DNA of 64,000 nucleotides from Chryseobacterium candidae (GTDB lineage: Bacteria > Bacteroidota > Bacteroidia > Flavobacteriales > Weeksellaceae), in assembly GCF_004916905.1 (NCBI RefSeq), contig NZ_SDLV01000012.1, forward strand, positions 100,730-164,729, read 5' to 3'. Below are positions 56,186 through 64,000 of the stretch, one piece after another. The position numbers were made by a program, and so were the translations under genes. The notes under the pieces are model-generated. The model did not search any database, was not told the DNA's origin, and saw only the letters and a list, made by a program, of their open reading frames with translations. Numbering within the stretch: the stretch's first letter is position 1; each line of letters starts with the position of its first letter.

Positions 56186-57258
56186 TAGCGCTGAAAACTT
56201 TCAATAGAAACCAGCTGGACGATTTTATATCATCCGGAGCTTTCCGGCAGTATGATTTTCTTCCGATTACCGGACATCGGGCGCTGTCTCATATTCAAAA
56301 TCCAAAAGCATCAGATGAAGATGTACTTCTTATTCTTGCCTTTTATGAAGAAAAACTGGTAGGTTATGTGGGATGTTTTCCTGATTCCTTTATTATTGAT
56401 GGAAAAGAAATCCGTTATGCCTGGCTCAGTACTCTGTATGTAAACCCGGAATACAGAAAAAAAAGACCAGCCAAAGCATTACTGAAAAAAGCTTTTGAAG
56501 AATACGAAGGCAGAATTGCCATTACAGAATTTACCAAAGAGGCAGAAGCACTCTACAATATTATGGGTGTTTTTGAATATGTTTTTCCTAAAGAAGGCAA
56601 ACGATATTACTTCAGAACCGATGCGGCGAAAATGATTCCTGAAAAGAAACCGGGAACGAAACCTTTGAAACCTCTTTTTCAAATTCTGGATGCTGCAGCC
56701 AATGGACTGATCTCAATAAAGAACCTGGCAGTACAAAAACCAGATTTCAAATATGAAGTTCTGAATAGGATCGACAAAGAAAGTACAGATTTTATTAATG
56801 GATTTTCTGGGAGACGTGACGCATATGAAATCAATACCTTTATCAGTTATCCCTGGGTTTTGGAAGGTAAAAAAGATGAAAAATACCTGTTTTCAAGTTT
56901 TGCTGACAGCTTTAAGTTTTATTGGATTAAAATTTTGGATCAGGATAATAACATTTCCTCTTGCTTCCTGTTGCAGCTCCGTGATGGCTATCTTAAAATA
57001 CCTTACCTTTTTTCAAAATCTGATCTGGCTGAGGTGGTTCGGTTTTTAAATTATTTTATGATAATTCATAAGGTGAAAGGCTTTACCAGTTATCAAATCA
57101 GGCTGAATGAAATGATCCGGCATTCAAGCGCATTTTCCCATATCTACGAACGTAATTTTACCAGAGAATATCTCTTCCATACGGACTTACTGAAGCTGCT
57201 TCCGGAGGGTTTCAGCCCCAGTTATCAGGATGGAGATGCAGATTGTATGATGGTTTAA
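56182..57258 (+). CDS. GNAT-fold protein coupled to the deacetylase
   Basis: A 358-residue protein. The N-terminal half has a GNAT acetyl-CoA motif (WLSTLYVNPEYRKKRPAKAL, about residues 75-94) and TEFTKEAEALYNIMGVFEYV. The C-terminal half (about 170-358) is a second, FemX/GNAT-like unit with FYWIKILDQDNNISSCFLLQ. The 4-bp overlap with a deacetylase gene suggests that the pair swaps the acyl group on one sugar or amine, as in the synthesis of modified surface glycans. The substrate is unknown. Confidence 0.75.
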   Translation: MIALKTFNRNQLDDFISSGAFRQYDFLPITGHRALSHIQNPKASDEDVLLILAFYEEKLVGYVGCFPDSFIIDGKEIRYAWLSTLYVNPEYRKKRPAKALLKKAFEEYEGRIAITEFTKEAEALYNIMGVFEYVFPKEGKRYYFRTDAAKMIPEKKPGTKPLKPLFQILDAAANGLISIKNLAVQKPDFKYEVLNRIDKESTDFINGFSGRRDAYEINTFISYPWVLEGKKDEKYLFSSFADSFKFYWIKILDQDNNISSCFLLQLRDGYLKIPYLFSKSDLAEVVRFLNYFMIIHKVKGFTSYQIRLNEMIRHSSAFSHIYERNFTREYLFHTDLLKLLPEGFSPSYQDGDADCMMV

Positions 57259-57556
57259 CAGATCTGCAATATATTTAATCTGGGTTTTGAGACAATAAAA
57301 TTAATATTCGGGCTATTGAACGCTGGAAAAAAGACTGAAAGTTACTTTCTGTCCTTGTTATTTGCAGAGGTTATCCCGAATCCAATTAATGTTTAGAAAG
57401 TTACAATACAGAAAAGCTGGTCTTTATTACCAGAATAGTTTTTTTTATAGTTCTGGTCTTCACGCTGATTAGAACAGGAAGTTCTTATCTCGGACTCAGG
57501 CTGTTTAGCAAAAATAGAAATGATAGCAACAGGCTCTGTTTTGCCGGTGTGTAACA
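57259..57556. other. Non-coding gap
   Basis: About 300 bp downstream of the acetyltransferase gene. A roughly 50-codon frame with a hydrophobic stretch (VFFIVLVFTLIRTG) ends near 57555 but has no ATG, so I do not call it. Nothing else is recognised. Confidence 0.35.
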
Positions 57557-57585
57557 AAAAAGGAGATCGAAATGATCTCCCTTTC
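57557..57585. terminator. Terminator between convergent genes
   Basis: GGAGATC (57562-57568) pairs with GATCTCC (57574-57580), with flanking AAA/TTT pairs and a T-rich 3' side on both strands. Confidence 0.65.
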
Positions 57586-57678
57586 TGTATTTAGTGTGTT
57601 CAATAAGTATTCCTCCGAATATTTTCTTGAGTAAAAGTAAATAATACCTTATTTCCACAAATCACACATTATCTTTTA

Positions 57679-59187
57679 TTAGTACAGACCGTAAGTAGGG
57701 GTTGAAATATTTGTGTTGCCGCTTGGTGACAATTGCCTGTAAGAGTTACTGCCGGAAACAATTATTCTGTTTGAATTTTCAAGATCGGTTCCCACCAGCA
57801 TAGCATTATAACCTAAGTCTACAGAAGTAAGCTGGAGAACTCCATCATAAAGCTGGCTTTGCACCTTGATCCATATATTAGATGTTCCACCAATTTGGGA
57901 GAACCTATTAGATAGATCTGTTCCGAATATCCATACATTATGGTTTGTAATAATAACCCCACCATTATCACTAAGGTCAAAGTCTACAATTTTTTCTCCT
58001 GCATCCATAGTGATATAGCTGGTAATGTCCTGTAATTCTGAGGTGCTGGCAGTACCAGTTCCCAAGCCGATATTAGATTTCGGAGCATTCACGGATTGAG
58101 ATGCCCATATGGAGCCGTTGCTAAACATCGCAAGAGTTCCGTTATGTCCAATCATTACTTTCTTTATAACACCCGATGATGCAGTTGCTGATGCAAAAGA
58201 TGCTGTGATGTCTATCGGAGTAGGTTTATTTCCATTATTTCCAAGGCTGGAACTCATACCTGCTCCTAAATAATATCCCCATGCATATATTTTATGATCA
58301 TTAGTAATTGCAGTGAACATACTGGAACCGCTAAGGTCTTCGCCTCCCCAGATAGATTTTACATTGCTAAGGGTTGGGATTTTGGTAAAGGTTGGTGTAT
58401 TACCAGTAGTAATACCTAAACCGGTTTGTCCATTTGTATTAGATCCTGCAGAATATACATAACCTTTGTTAGTAAGAATTATGGTAGCATTCGGTGATGT
58501 CTGTACCTGAATGGCTTTCTCGTCAGTAGCAGCTCCTGTTAAAGTAACTTCCTTCCATGATGTGTTTATATTTGAAGTGTTTCCTGTTCCAAGTTTCCCA
58601 CTAGTATTAGATCCTGTAACAAAAATTTTTCCATCCGTATTGATCATAACATGAGATGATTGGCTTCCGCTTACAGTAAGAACATTACCTTTATACAATC
58701 TCTTGGCAGGAGATACGCTGGTTGCTGTTGTTGGTAATCCCAGACCATTAGTAGCATATCCTGAACCAGTGATATATCCATTGTCAGCCGCATTACCAAA
58801 CACCGCCGTATACATATTGACACTAAATTTTTTCTGCATTAATGGCTCTGTTAAGTTAGAAAAAGAATTGGCTACCCAATAAACACTGCCCAAAGCCGTT
58901 ATGCTTACACTCGACTGGTCTATAAGACAGTTGGACCATCCTGTTCCTGTTTTTACACGGATACATTGGGAACCCTGGTCATATACTAATGTGCCTTCTA
59001 CAGCAGTGTTTCCCGATGGGGTGAGTGTATTATTAGCATCATCAACGATGGGGAGAACCAGCCCATTCTTTTTGCCGGTTTGGTTTTTGATGTCCATTAC
59101 ACCCTGAGGATCATGGGTGTAAATCCCGACCTGCGCATTGTATATACAGGATAGCAAGAACATAAATAGAAATACATTTTTTTTCAT
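57679..59187 (-). CDS. Secreted RCC1-type beta-propeller protein
   Basis: The ATG at 59187 (MKKNVFLFMFLLSCIYNAQV) gives a signal peptide. The 502-residue product begins with a Bacteroidota surface-protein N-terminus (YTHDPQGVMDIKNQTGKKNG, often seen in secreted proteins of this group) and then has about six RCC1-like blades: GKIFVTGSNTSGKLGTGN, GYVYSAGSNTNGQTGLGI, HKIYAWGYYLGAG, GSIWASQSV, NVWIFGTDLSNRFSQIGG and RIIVSGSNSYRQLSPSGN. No type IX sorting domain is visible at the C-terminus. The function is unknown; the propeller implies protein or glycan binding. It is divergent from the membrane AraC regulator. Confidence 0.82.
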   Translation of the reverse strand: MKKNVFLFMFLLSCIYNAQVGIYTHDPQGVMDIKNQTGKKNGLVLPIVDDANNTLTPSGNTAVEGTLVYDQGSQCIRVKTGTGWSNCLIDQSSVSITALGSVYWVANSFSNLTEPLMQKKFSVNMYTAVFGNAADNGYITGSGYATNGLGLPTTATSVSPAKRLYKGNVLTVSGSQSSHVMINTDGKIFVTGSNTSGKLGTGNTSNINTSWKEVTLTGAATDEKAIQVQTSPNATIILTNKGYVYSAGSNTNGQTGLGITTGNTPTFTKIPTLSNVKSIWGGEDLSGSSMFTAITNDHKIYAWGYYLGAGMSSSLGNNGNKPTPIDITASFASATASSGVIKKVMIGHNGTLAMFSNGSIWASQSVNAPKSNIGLGTGTASTSELQDITSYITMDAGEKIVDFDLSDNGGVIITNHNVWIFGTDLSNRFSQIGGTSNIWIKVQSQLYDGVLQLTSVDLGYNAMLVGTDLENSNRIIVSGSNSYRQLSPSGNTNISTPTYGLY

Positions 59188-59470
59188 TTGTAAAATTTTA
59201 TAGTTTAACATTTATATTTTTAAGATTTGTGATTTTATAGAATATTGCTCTGCGAAGGTAATAGGGATTTTAAATTTTAATCACAAAAGATTAAATCAAA
59301 GTGTAAAAGAATGAATCATTTTAATAAAGTGCTGTAAAATATGATGTTATATGTTTTCAGAAAATGTTTAATTGTTTTTTTTATTTGTGAAAATGATTTT
59401 TTTTTGAAATTTAATTGTTTAATTGATCTCTTTGTATATTAGAAAATGAAAAATATTGTTAATTTTAAAA

Positions 59471-60478
59471 ATGGAAACAAGTGAACTATTATATGTAAAG
59501 GAAAGAGAATTCATGAAGAATTTCGTTTTTTGTATGTCTCCTTTCTACTTTTATATGGGATGCTTTTACTATATTGTGGACCCAAATGGGATCACGCATC
59601 TTATAATATTCACTTATTTTGCATCGATTTTAATAGGATTATGGCTTGGATTAAAATTGAATATGACGTTTAAATTTCTCACAACTCTTCATATTCTGGT
59701 CTATACTCTGATGCAGTATTGCTTTTATATTACCTACAATACTTTTTTAATACAGGCACTGTACTATATTCCGGCATTTTTGATACTTAATTATCTTTAT
59801 AGCCTCAAAGTACTGATTCTCTGGTCGGCTTACATAGTGATTTCTTTTCTCAGCCCTTTTGTTTTGGATAATTTTTTTAACTTTTCACATCCGTTGAAGC
59901 TGAGCCGGACAGAAGAAATGATCCAGAATATATCTACTTTTGTAGCCGTTATTTTTGGTATATTTTTTATTTTTCATTACTTGAAAATTTTTAACAAAAT
60001 AAAACAGGATGGATTGCTGAAAAAAGGAAATGAAGAAATTCAGTCAGCTGAAAACCACTCTGAACCTGAAGCTGAACTCCTGGAAGACCATTCCATGGCT
60101 CATATTGAAATACCATCAGATTATGCAGATAAATTTGATGAACTCTACCAGCGAATCATTGCTTATATAGAAGAAAATAAGGTATGGCAGAATGCAGATT
60201 TTTCTATCAGCCAGTTAGCAGAAAAGCTGTCTTCTAACCGTACATACATTTCTAAGGCTCTGAGAGAAAAAGGAAAAACAAATTTTAATAATCTCTTAAA
60301 TACTTACCGTGTCCGGCAGGTTTTACAGGATTTTGAAAATCTGGAGCACAAAAATTATAAAATCTCATTTATTTACAGAAAAGCAGGATTCAGCTATCAG
60401 GCTAGCTTTAGCCGCGTATTTAAAGAAATTACAGGATATACAGCCACTGAATACCTGAAGCGTAAAGAGAAAATGTAA
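59471..60478 (+). CDS. Membrane-bound AraC-family regulator
   Basis: The start at 59471 (METSELLYVKEREFMKNFVF) is preferred over the alternative codon at 59456. The 335-residue product has about six transmembrane helices in residues 15-175 (for example FASILIGLWLGLKLNM, ALYYIPAFLILNYLYSL, ISTFVAVIFGIFFIFHYL). A linker and a C-terminal AraC DNA-binding domain follow (about 230-335; DFSISQLAEKLSSNRTYISK, IYRKAGFSYQASFSRVFKEI). It would bind DNA from the membrane after sensing an envelope signal. It faces the divergent RCC1-protein gene across 283 bp of AT-rich DNA, its most likely target. Confidence 0.88.
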   Translation: METSELLYVKEREFMKNFVFCMSPFYFYMGCFYYIVDPNGITHLIIFTYFASILIGLWLGLKLNMTFKFLTTLHILVYTLMQYCFYITYNTFLIQALYYIPAFLILNYLYSLKVLILWSAYIVISFLSPFVLDNFFNFSHPLKLSRTEEMIQNISTFVAVIFGIFFIFHYLKIFNKIKQDGLLKKGNEEIQSAENHSEPEAELLEDHSMAHIEIPSDYADKFDELYQRIIAYIEENKVWQNADFSISQLAEKLSSNRTYISKALREKGKTNFNNLLNTYRVRQVLQDFENLEHKNYKISFIYRKAGFSYQASFSRVFKEITGYTATEYLKRKEKM

Positions 60479-60624
60479 AAGTTGTCAGAATTCAGTAATA
60501 CGCTATCAAGATCCATGATCTTATATCTTATACCATCAGAATATAATGAAAAATCTTCAACAGTATATGCTTGAAAACTCCCATAAATTTTCTGTAAACA
60601 TTAATGATAAAATGGACAAAGAAA

Positions 60625-60659
60625 AAGGATGTACTAAACTTTGGTACATCCTTCTTTTT
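60625..60659. terminator. Bidirectional terminator
   Basis: AAGGATGTAC (60625-60634) and GTACATCCTT (60644-60653) form a stem followed by CTTTTTG; on the other strand the flank is also T-rich. It separates the convergent AraC and M16 genes. Confidence 0.8.
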
Positions 60660-60710
60660 GTTATTTAAACATAGGAGTTCGGGATAATGTCTAACAGAAT
60701 CTCAGTTTAT

Positions 60711-63578
60711 TTAATGACCAAAAATATCCTTAAGACTTACTTCTTTAAATGCTCCCATTTTGTTGACTGCTTTCATATCAAGATTCTCTTTCTTGCCGAT
60801 AATGGCCGTGTTAAAATGTATTGATTGAACTTCTGTCTTATAAAAATGGTTGATATCCTCAAATTTCAGCTGCTTGATCTGTTCATAAATATCCTTTCTG
60901 AAATCATGATAGATATTCAGTTTCTGTAATCTTAAGGTATTGAAGAATATATTATTTCGGGTAACTCTTGTGGAGGCAATCTGTTTCAGCGCTGCATTTC
61001 TGGCATTTTCAAACTGAATGGGTACTTCAGGAAGTTCGTTCATCAGTTCATTCAGAGTGTCTACAGCGATCATCAGCTTGTCTGGCTGGGTTCCGATATA
61101 GGTAGTCACATAGTCAGGATGGTTCAGCTCAGAGTTTGCAGCATAAGAAACATAAGCAGAGTAGGCCAGACTCTTACTTTCCCGCATCTCCTGGAAAACA
61201 ATAGAAGACAATCCTCTTCCAAAATATTCATTGAAAACATTGATCTTTCCGAAATGAAGCGGATTCACCTCGTTTCCTTTACCAATCTTGCTCATTTCCA
61301 TCTGAACCATATCGTAGTTGATGAAATTCACCTTTCCTCCCGTTTCTGGTTCCGGATATTGCTTGGCTTCCGGGATCTGAAGACTTTCAGGCCTTATATA
61401 ATGACCGATGTATTCTTTAAAGTTCTCAAAGTTTTTACCGTAGAAGAATACCTGATAAGGATATTGGAAAAGCTTTTTCATTCTGTCTGTGAATACTTCA
61501 GAATTGCTGTTTTCAAGTTCTTCTTTAGAAATGACATCTGTAAAACGTGAGTTGCTGCCCAGTTTCGTATAATTGTTCAATGCCGTTATAATACGGTTTT
61601 TATCTTTCTTGATGGCCTCTCGGTTTTCCAGTACTGTGCCCACAAACTGATTATAGATTTCCTGATCAGGTTGTACATCATGCATCCAGTGCTGAAGAAG
61701 AGCAATTCCTTTTTCTATATTTTCTTCCAGTCCGCTTAGGGATATGATCAGTTGGTTGTTCGTGGTTTTAAAATCATTGCTGATTCCGATTTTGAAAAAT
61801 TCCTTTTTTAAATCCTCCGGTGAAAGGGTATCAGTTCCCAGATACTGCAAAAGCTGAGTAGAAATTCCTAAATCTCTGTCATTATCACTTCCAAAAGGGA
61901 AAATAAAATGTACCTGAGCAATATCGTTATACTTATTCTTTACAAAGCTTAATTTCTTTCCGTTACGCTGATCCGTGATGATCTCTTTTTGATAATCAAT
62001 AAATTCAGGTTTAATATCTTCAGTTTTATCCGCCAGAATCTCTTTTAAAAATTCCGATTGAGTATCACGGTTGATTTTAACAGGAGTAATTCCGGGATTC
62101 TCAACCCTGATCAATTTGTCATTCACCCCTTTTTCTTTATTGACAACCACATAGTTTTCTTTGAAAAACTCATTGGCAAAATTTACGACGTCATCTTTGG
62201 TGAAAGCAGCATATTCATCCATTTCATTCAGATCCTCTTCCCAGGTTCTTCCTTTTATATAGCAATCGTAAAGATTGGTGGCAAGACCTTCGGCGGTTTC
62301 AAGACCTTTCATTCTCTGAAGTTTGAAATCATTGATAATGGCTGGCAGCATCCAGTCCGGAAAATCTCCTTTCTTGATCAGCTCAATTTCATCCAGTACC
62401 ATATTCTTTGCATCCTCCAGAGTCTGTGTTTCCTTAGGAACTGCAACGATGGAAAAATATCCATACTTTCTTAATCCTACAGAAAAAGCCTGAGCCCAAA
62501 GCATCTTCTGGGTCTGATTAATATGCAGATCCAGTAATCCTGCTTCCCCTCTGTTGCTGAGGATATTCGCAACCACATCAGCCAGCATTGCTTCTCTTGT
62601 TCCATAGCTGTCTGTTCTCCACGCAAGCTGAGTACGTGGAGTAGTAGGGCTTTTTACCGTTCTCACTACAACTTCTGTAATAGGCTGTTCAGTAATGGGT
62701 GTTTTTGAAGGAAGCTCCTTATAAGGTAAAGTTCCGAAATACTGATCGATTAATCGGATCGTCTCATCAAAATCAAGGTCTCCCACCAATACCATAGCAT
62801 AATTATTGGGAACATAATATTCATCAAAATACTTATGAATAGCTTTCATGGATGGATTTTTCAGATGTTCCGGTTTTCCCAGCGTTGTTTGCTGCCCATT
62901 AGGATGAGTGGGGAAAAGAGCATCCATCAGTTCATAGCTCACAAGTCTTGTGTCATTGTCCTGCGCTCTGTTGAACTCCTCATATACCGATTCCAGCTCA
63001 GTATGGAAAAGACGAAGAACAATTTCAGAGAATCTTTCCTTTTCTATTTTAAGCCATTTTTCAAGTTCATTGTTCGGAATATTGTTTTTGTAAACCGTTT
63101 CATCAAACCAGGTATGCGCATTGGTACCACTTGCTCCCAGAGAAGAAATTGCTTTGTCATATTCATTGGCAATAGCATATTGGCTGGCTTCCTGCGAAAC
63201 TTCGTCTATCTTTTTATAGATTTCCCTTTTCTTTTCAGAGTCCTGTTCTGCCTTATGTTCTTCATACAAAGCTGAAATCTGATCAAGAAGCTCTTTTTCC
63301 TTTTCCCAGTTCTGAGTCCCGATTTTAGATGTTCCTTTAAACATCATATGTTCGAGATAATGCGCCAATCCTGTATTATCAGAAGGATCATTATTACTTC
63401 CTGTTCTTACCGGAATAAAGGTCTGTATTCTTGGTGCATCAAAATTCTGAGCAAGAAAAACCTTTAATCCATTTTTCAAAGTATAGATTCTGACCTTGTT
63501 TTCGTCATGTGTTACTGTAATATATTCGTAGTGGTTTTTATCTGTATGAACCGTCTCCTTATATTTTCTGTCTATCAT
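60711..63578 (-). CDS. M16 family zinc metallopeptidase (pitrilysin-like, double domain)
   Basis: A 955-residue protein with the inverted zinc motif HxxEH in GLAHYLEHMMFKGTSKIGT (H73, E76, H77) and the distal Glu in the helix ELESVYEEFNRAQDNDTR. The second half (about 500-955) is an inactive M16 repeat (LGISTQLLQYLGTDTLSPED, FGRGLSSIVFQEMRESKSLA). The size matches the insulinase/pitrilysin group in which both halves form one clamshell. It degrades peptides of intermediate length. No signal peptide is evident, so it may be cytosolic, though some relatives in this phylum are exported. Confidence 0.92.
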   Translation of the reverse strand: MIDRKYKETVHTDKNHYEYITVTHDENKVRIYTLKNGLKVFLAQNFDAPRIQTFIPVRTGSNNDPSDNTGLAHYLEHMMFKGTSKIGTQNWEKEKELLDQISALYEEHKAEQDSEKKREIYKKIDEVSQEASQYAIANEYDKAISSLGASGTNAHTWFDETVYKNNIPNNELEKWLKIEKERFSEIVLRLFHTELESVYEEFNRAQDNDTRLVSYELMDALFPTHPNGQQTTLGKPEHLKNPSMKAIHKYFDEYYVPNNYAMVLVGDLDFDETIRLIDQYFGTLPYKELPSKTPITEQPITEVVVRTVKSPTTPRTQLAWRTDSYGTREAMLADVVANILSNRGEAGLLDLHINQTQKMLWAQAFSVGLRKYGYFSIVAVPKETQTLEDAKNMVLDEIELIKKGDFPDWMLPAIINDFKLQRMKGLETAEGLATNLYDCYIKGRTWEEDLNEMDEYAAFTKDDVVNFANEFFKENYVVVNKEKGVNDKLIRVENPGITPVKINRDTQSEFLKEILADKTEDIKPEFIDYQKEIITDQRNGKKLSFVKNKYNDIAQVHFIFPFGSDNDRDLGISTQLLQYLGTDTLSPEDLKKEFFKIGISNDFKTTNNQLIISLSGLEENIEKGIALLQHWMHDVQPDQEIYNQFVGTVLENREAIKKDKNRIITALNNYTKLGSNSRFTDVISKEELENSNSEVFTDRMKKLFQYPYQVFFYGKNFENFKEYIGHYIRPESLQIPEAKQYPEPETGGKVNFINYDMVQMEMSKIGKGNEVNPLHFGKINVFNEYFGRGLSSIVFQEMRESKSLAYSAYVSYAANSELNHPDYVTTYIGTQPDKLMIAVDTLNELMNELPEVPIQFENARNAALKQIASTRVTRNNIFFNTLRLQKLNIYHDFRKDIYEQIKQLKFEDINHFYKTEVQSIHFNTAIIGKKENLDMKAVNKMGAFKEVSLKDIFGH

Positions 63579-64000
63579 ATATAAAACTCATTTCATTCCT
63601 TAGAAACCGGAATGCACTACAAATGTAAGCAATCAAAAAAAATGTTAGCCTCTTTTTATCATTATTACATCTATTGTTATAGTTGAAAAGGTGAATCATT
63701 CACTATAAACTGTTTCTCAAACCCGAATATCATCATATATATGGTAACTATAATTTCATACTCTCACCCTTAAGAGTATAATTCTCTATTTCTTACCAAC
63801 CCTCTCACCCTCTCACCCTCTCACACTCGAACTCTCGAACTTTTTTTTGGGAGCTTAATCCTACTCTCCATTCCTACTCCTCAGGCTGTCACCCAGAGCG
63901 AAGTCGAAGGGTTTCCCACGCTCCAACCTACCGACTCTCCCACGCAAGCTGCGTGGTAACCATTTCTATCAGGGCTAGGGGGGGAGTTATAAATGATAAA
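63579..64000. other. Intergenic repeats at the window end
   Basis: No gene. CCCTCTCA is repeated in tandem (three units, about 63799-63826), followed by CACTCGAACTCTCGAAC. At 63883-63911 lies GGCTGTCACCCAGAGCGAAG then TCGAAGGGT, a phrase dispersed widely in Flavobacteriia. CCACGCA-AGC-TGCGTGG (about 63940-63956) is a perfect palindrome. Confidence 0.6.

Noticed and set aside
57400..57555. About 50 open codons with a hydrophobic segment
   Set aside because: No ATG and a stop just upstream; length is within chance expectation.
63799..63830. CCCTCTCA tandem units as a possible CRISPR or telomere-like array
   Set aside because: Only three very short units without spacers; low-complexity intergenic DNA is the simpler explanation.

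Overview
The window looks like chromosome of a Chryseobacterium-like member of the Flavobacteriia (Bacteroidota). The grounds are AT-rich DNA, promoters with a TAnnTTTG -7 element, absence of Shine-Dalgarno motifs, a TonB-dependent receptor, S46 and M16 peptidases, an osmoprotectant ABC operon and, most telling, a type VI secretion system of the Bacteroidota subtype (T6SS-iii: TssD/H/I with TssO/P/R). I see no insertion sequence, rRNA, tRNA, CRISPR array or prophage. The species assignment is inference.

Layout. 1-6.4 kb: start of a homogentisate dioxygenase gene (cut by the window edge), a TonB receptor/thioredoxin pair behind a palindromic operator, three GNAT acetyltransferases, and a LysR regulator next to a phosphoesterase gene remnant. 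6.5-10.5 kb: an mdaB-ygiN-DJ-1 redox operon, an AhpD-like/DoxX pair, a Crp-family regulator and a DUF1304 membrane protein. 11-14 kb: proVWX glycine betaine transporter with a long, hairpin-rich leader. 14.5-20.7 kb: housekeeping genes (aldo/keto reductase, AlkD, nitronate monooxygenase; then on the minus strand mpl, a lipoprotein, an acyltransferase and a Nudix hydrolase).

21-27.5 kb is a complete curli (functional amyloid) locus in the order csgA, csgB, csgE, csgF, csgG, then a large surface lipoprotein, and a convergent LuxR-type regulator. CsgE carries an extra N-terminal domain that resembles the amyloid inhibitor CsgH. CsgG carries an extra C-terminal barrel-like domain. The LuxR regulator lacks the phosphoacceptor aspartate.

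28-30.4 kb holds RNase G, a 29-residue very basic protein and HU. 30.7-47 kb is a T6SS-iii locus: a divergent LuxR-type regulator with Glu in place of the phosphoacceptor Asp; membrane-complex genes (two TssO-like, TssP with PKD domains, lipoprotein TssR); tssD; vgrG; a metzincin-type putative effector; its lipoprotein immunity candidate; a decayed immunity-like gene; the ClpV ATPase; a lytic transglycosylase; and two more tssD copies. Sheath, baseplate and TssN genes are not in the window. Each of the three tssD genes is preceded by 14-bp palindromes repeated at exactly 21-bp intervals and held at exactly 64 and 85 (and once 106) bp from the -7 element. I regard this undescribed-looking operator array as the best discovery here.

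47-64 kb returns to the general chromosome: polA, an orphan Imm22-type immunity gene, MgtC, an NlpE-like lipoprotein, an S46 dipeptidyl-peptidase, a deacetylase/GNAT pair, an RCC1-propeller protein divergent from a membrane-bound AraC regulator, and an M16 protease. Intergenic DNA throughout carries short dispersed phrase-like repeats and palindromes.
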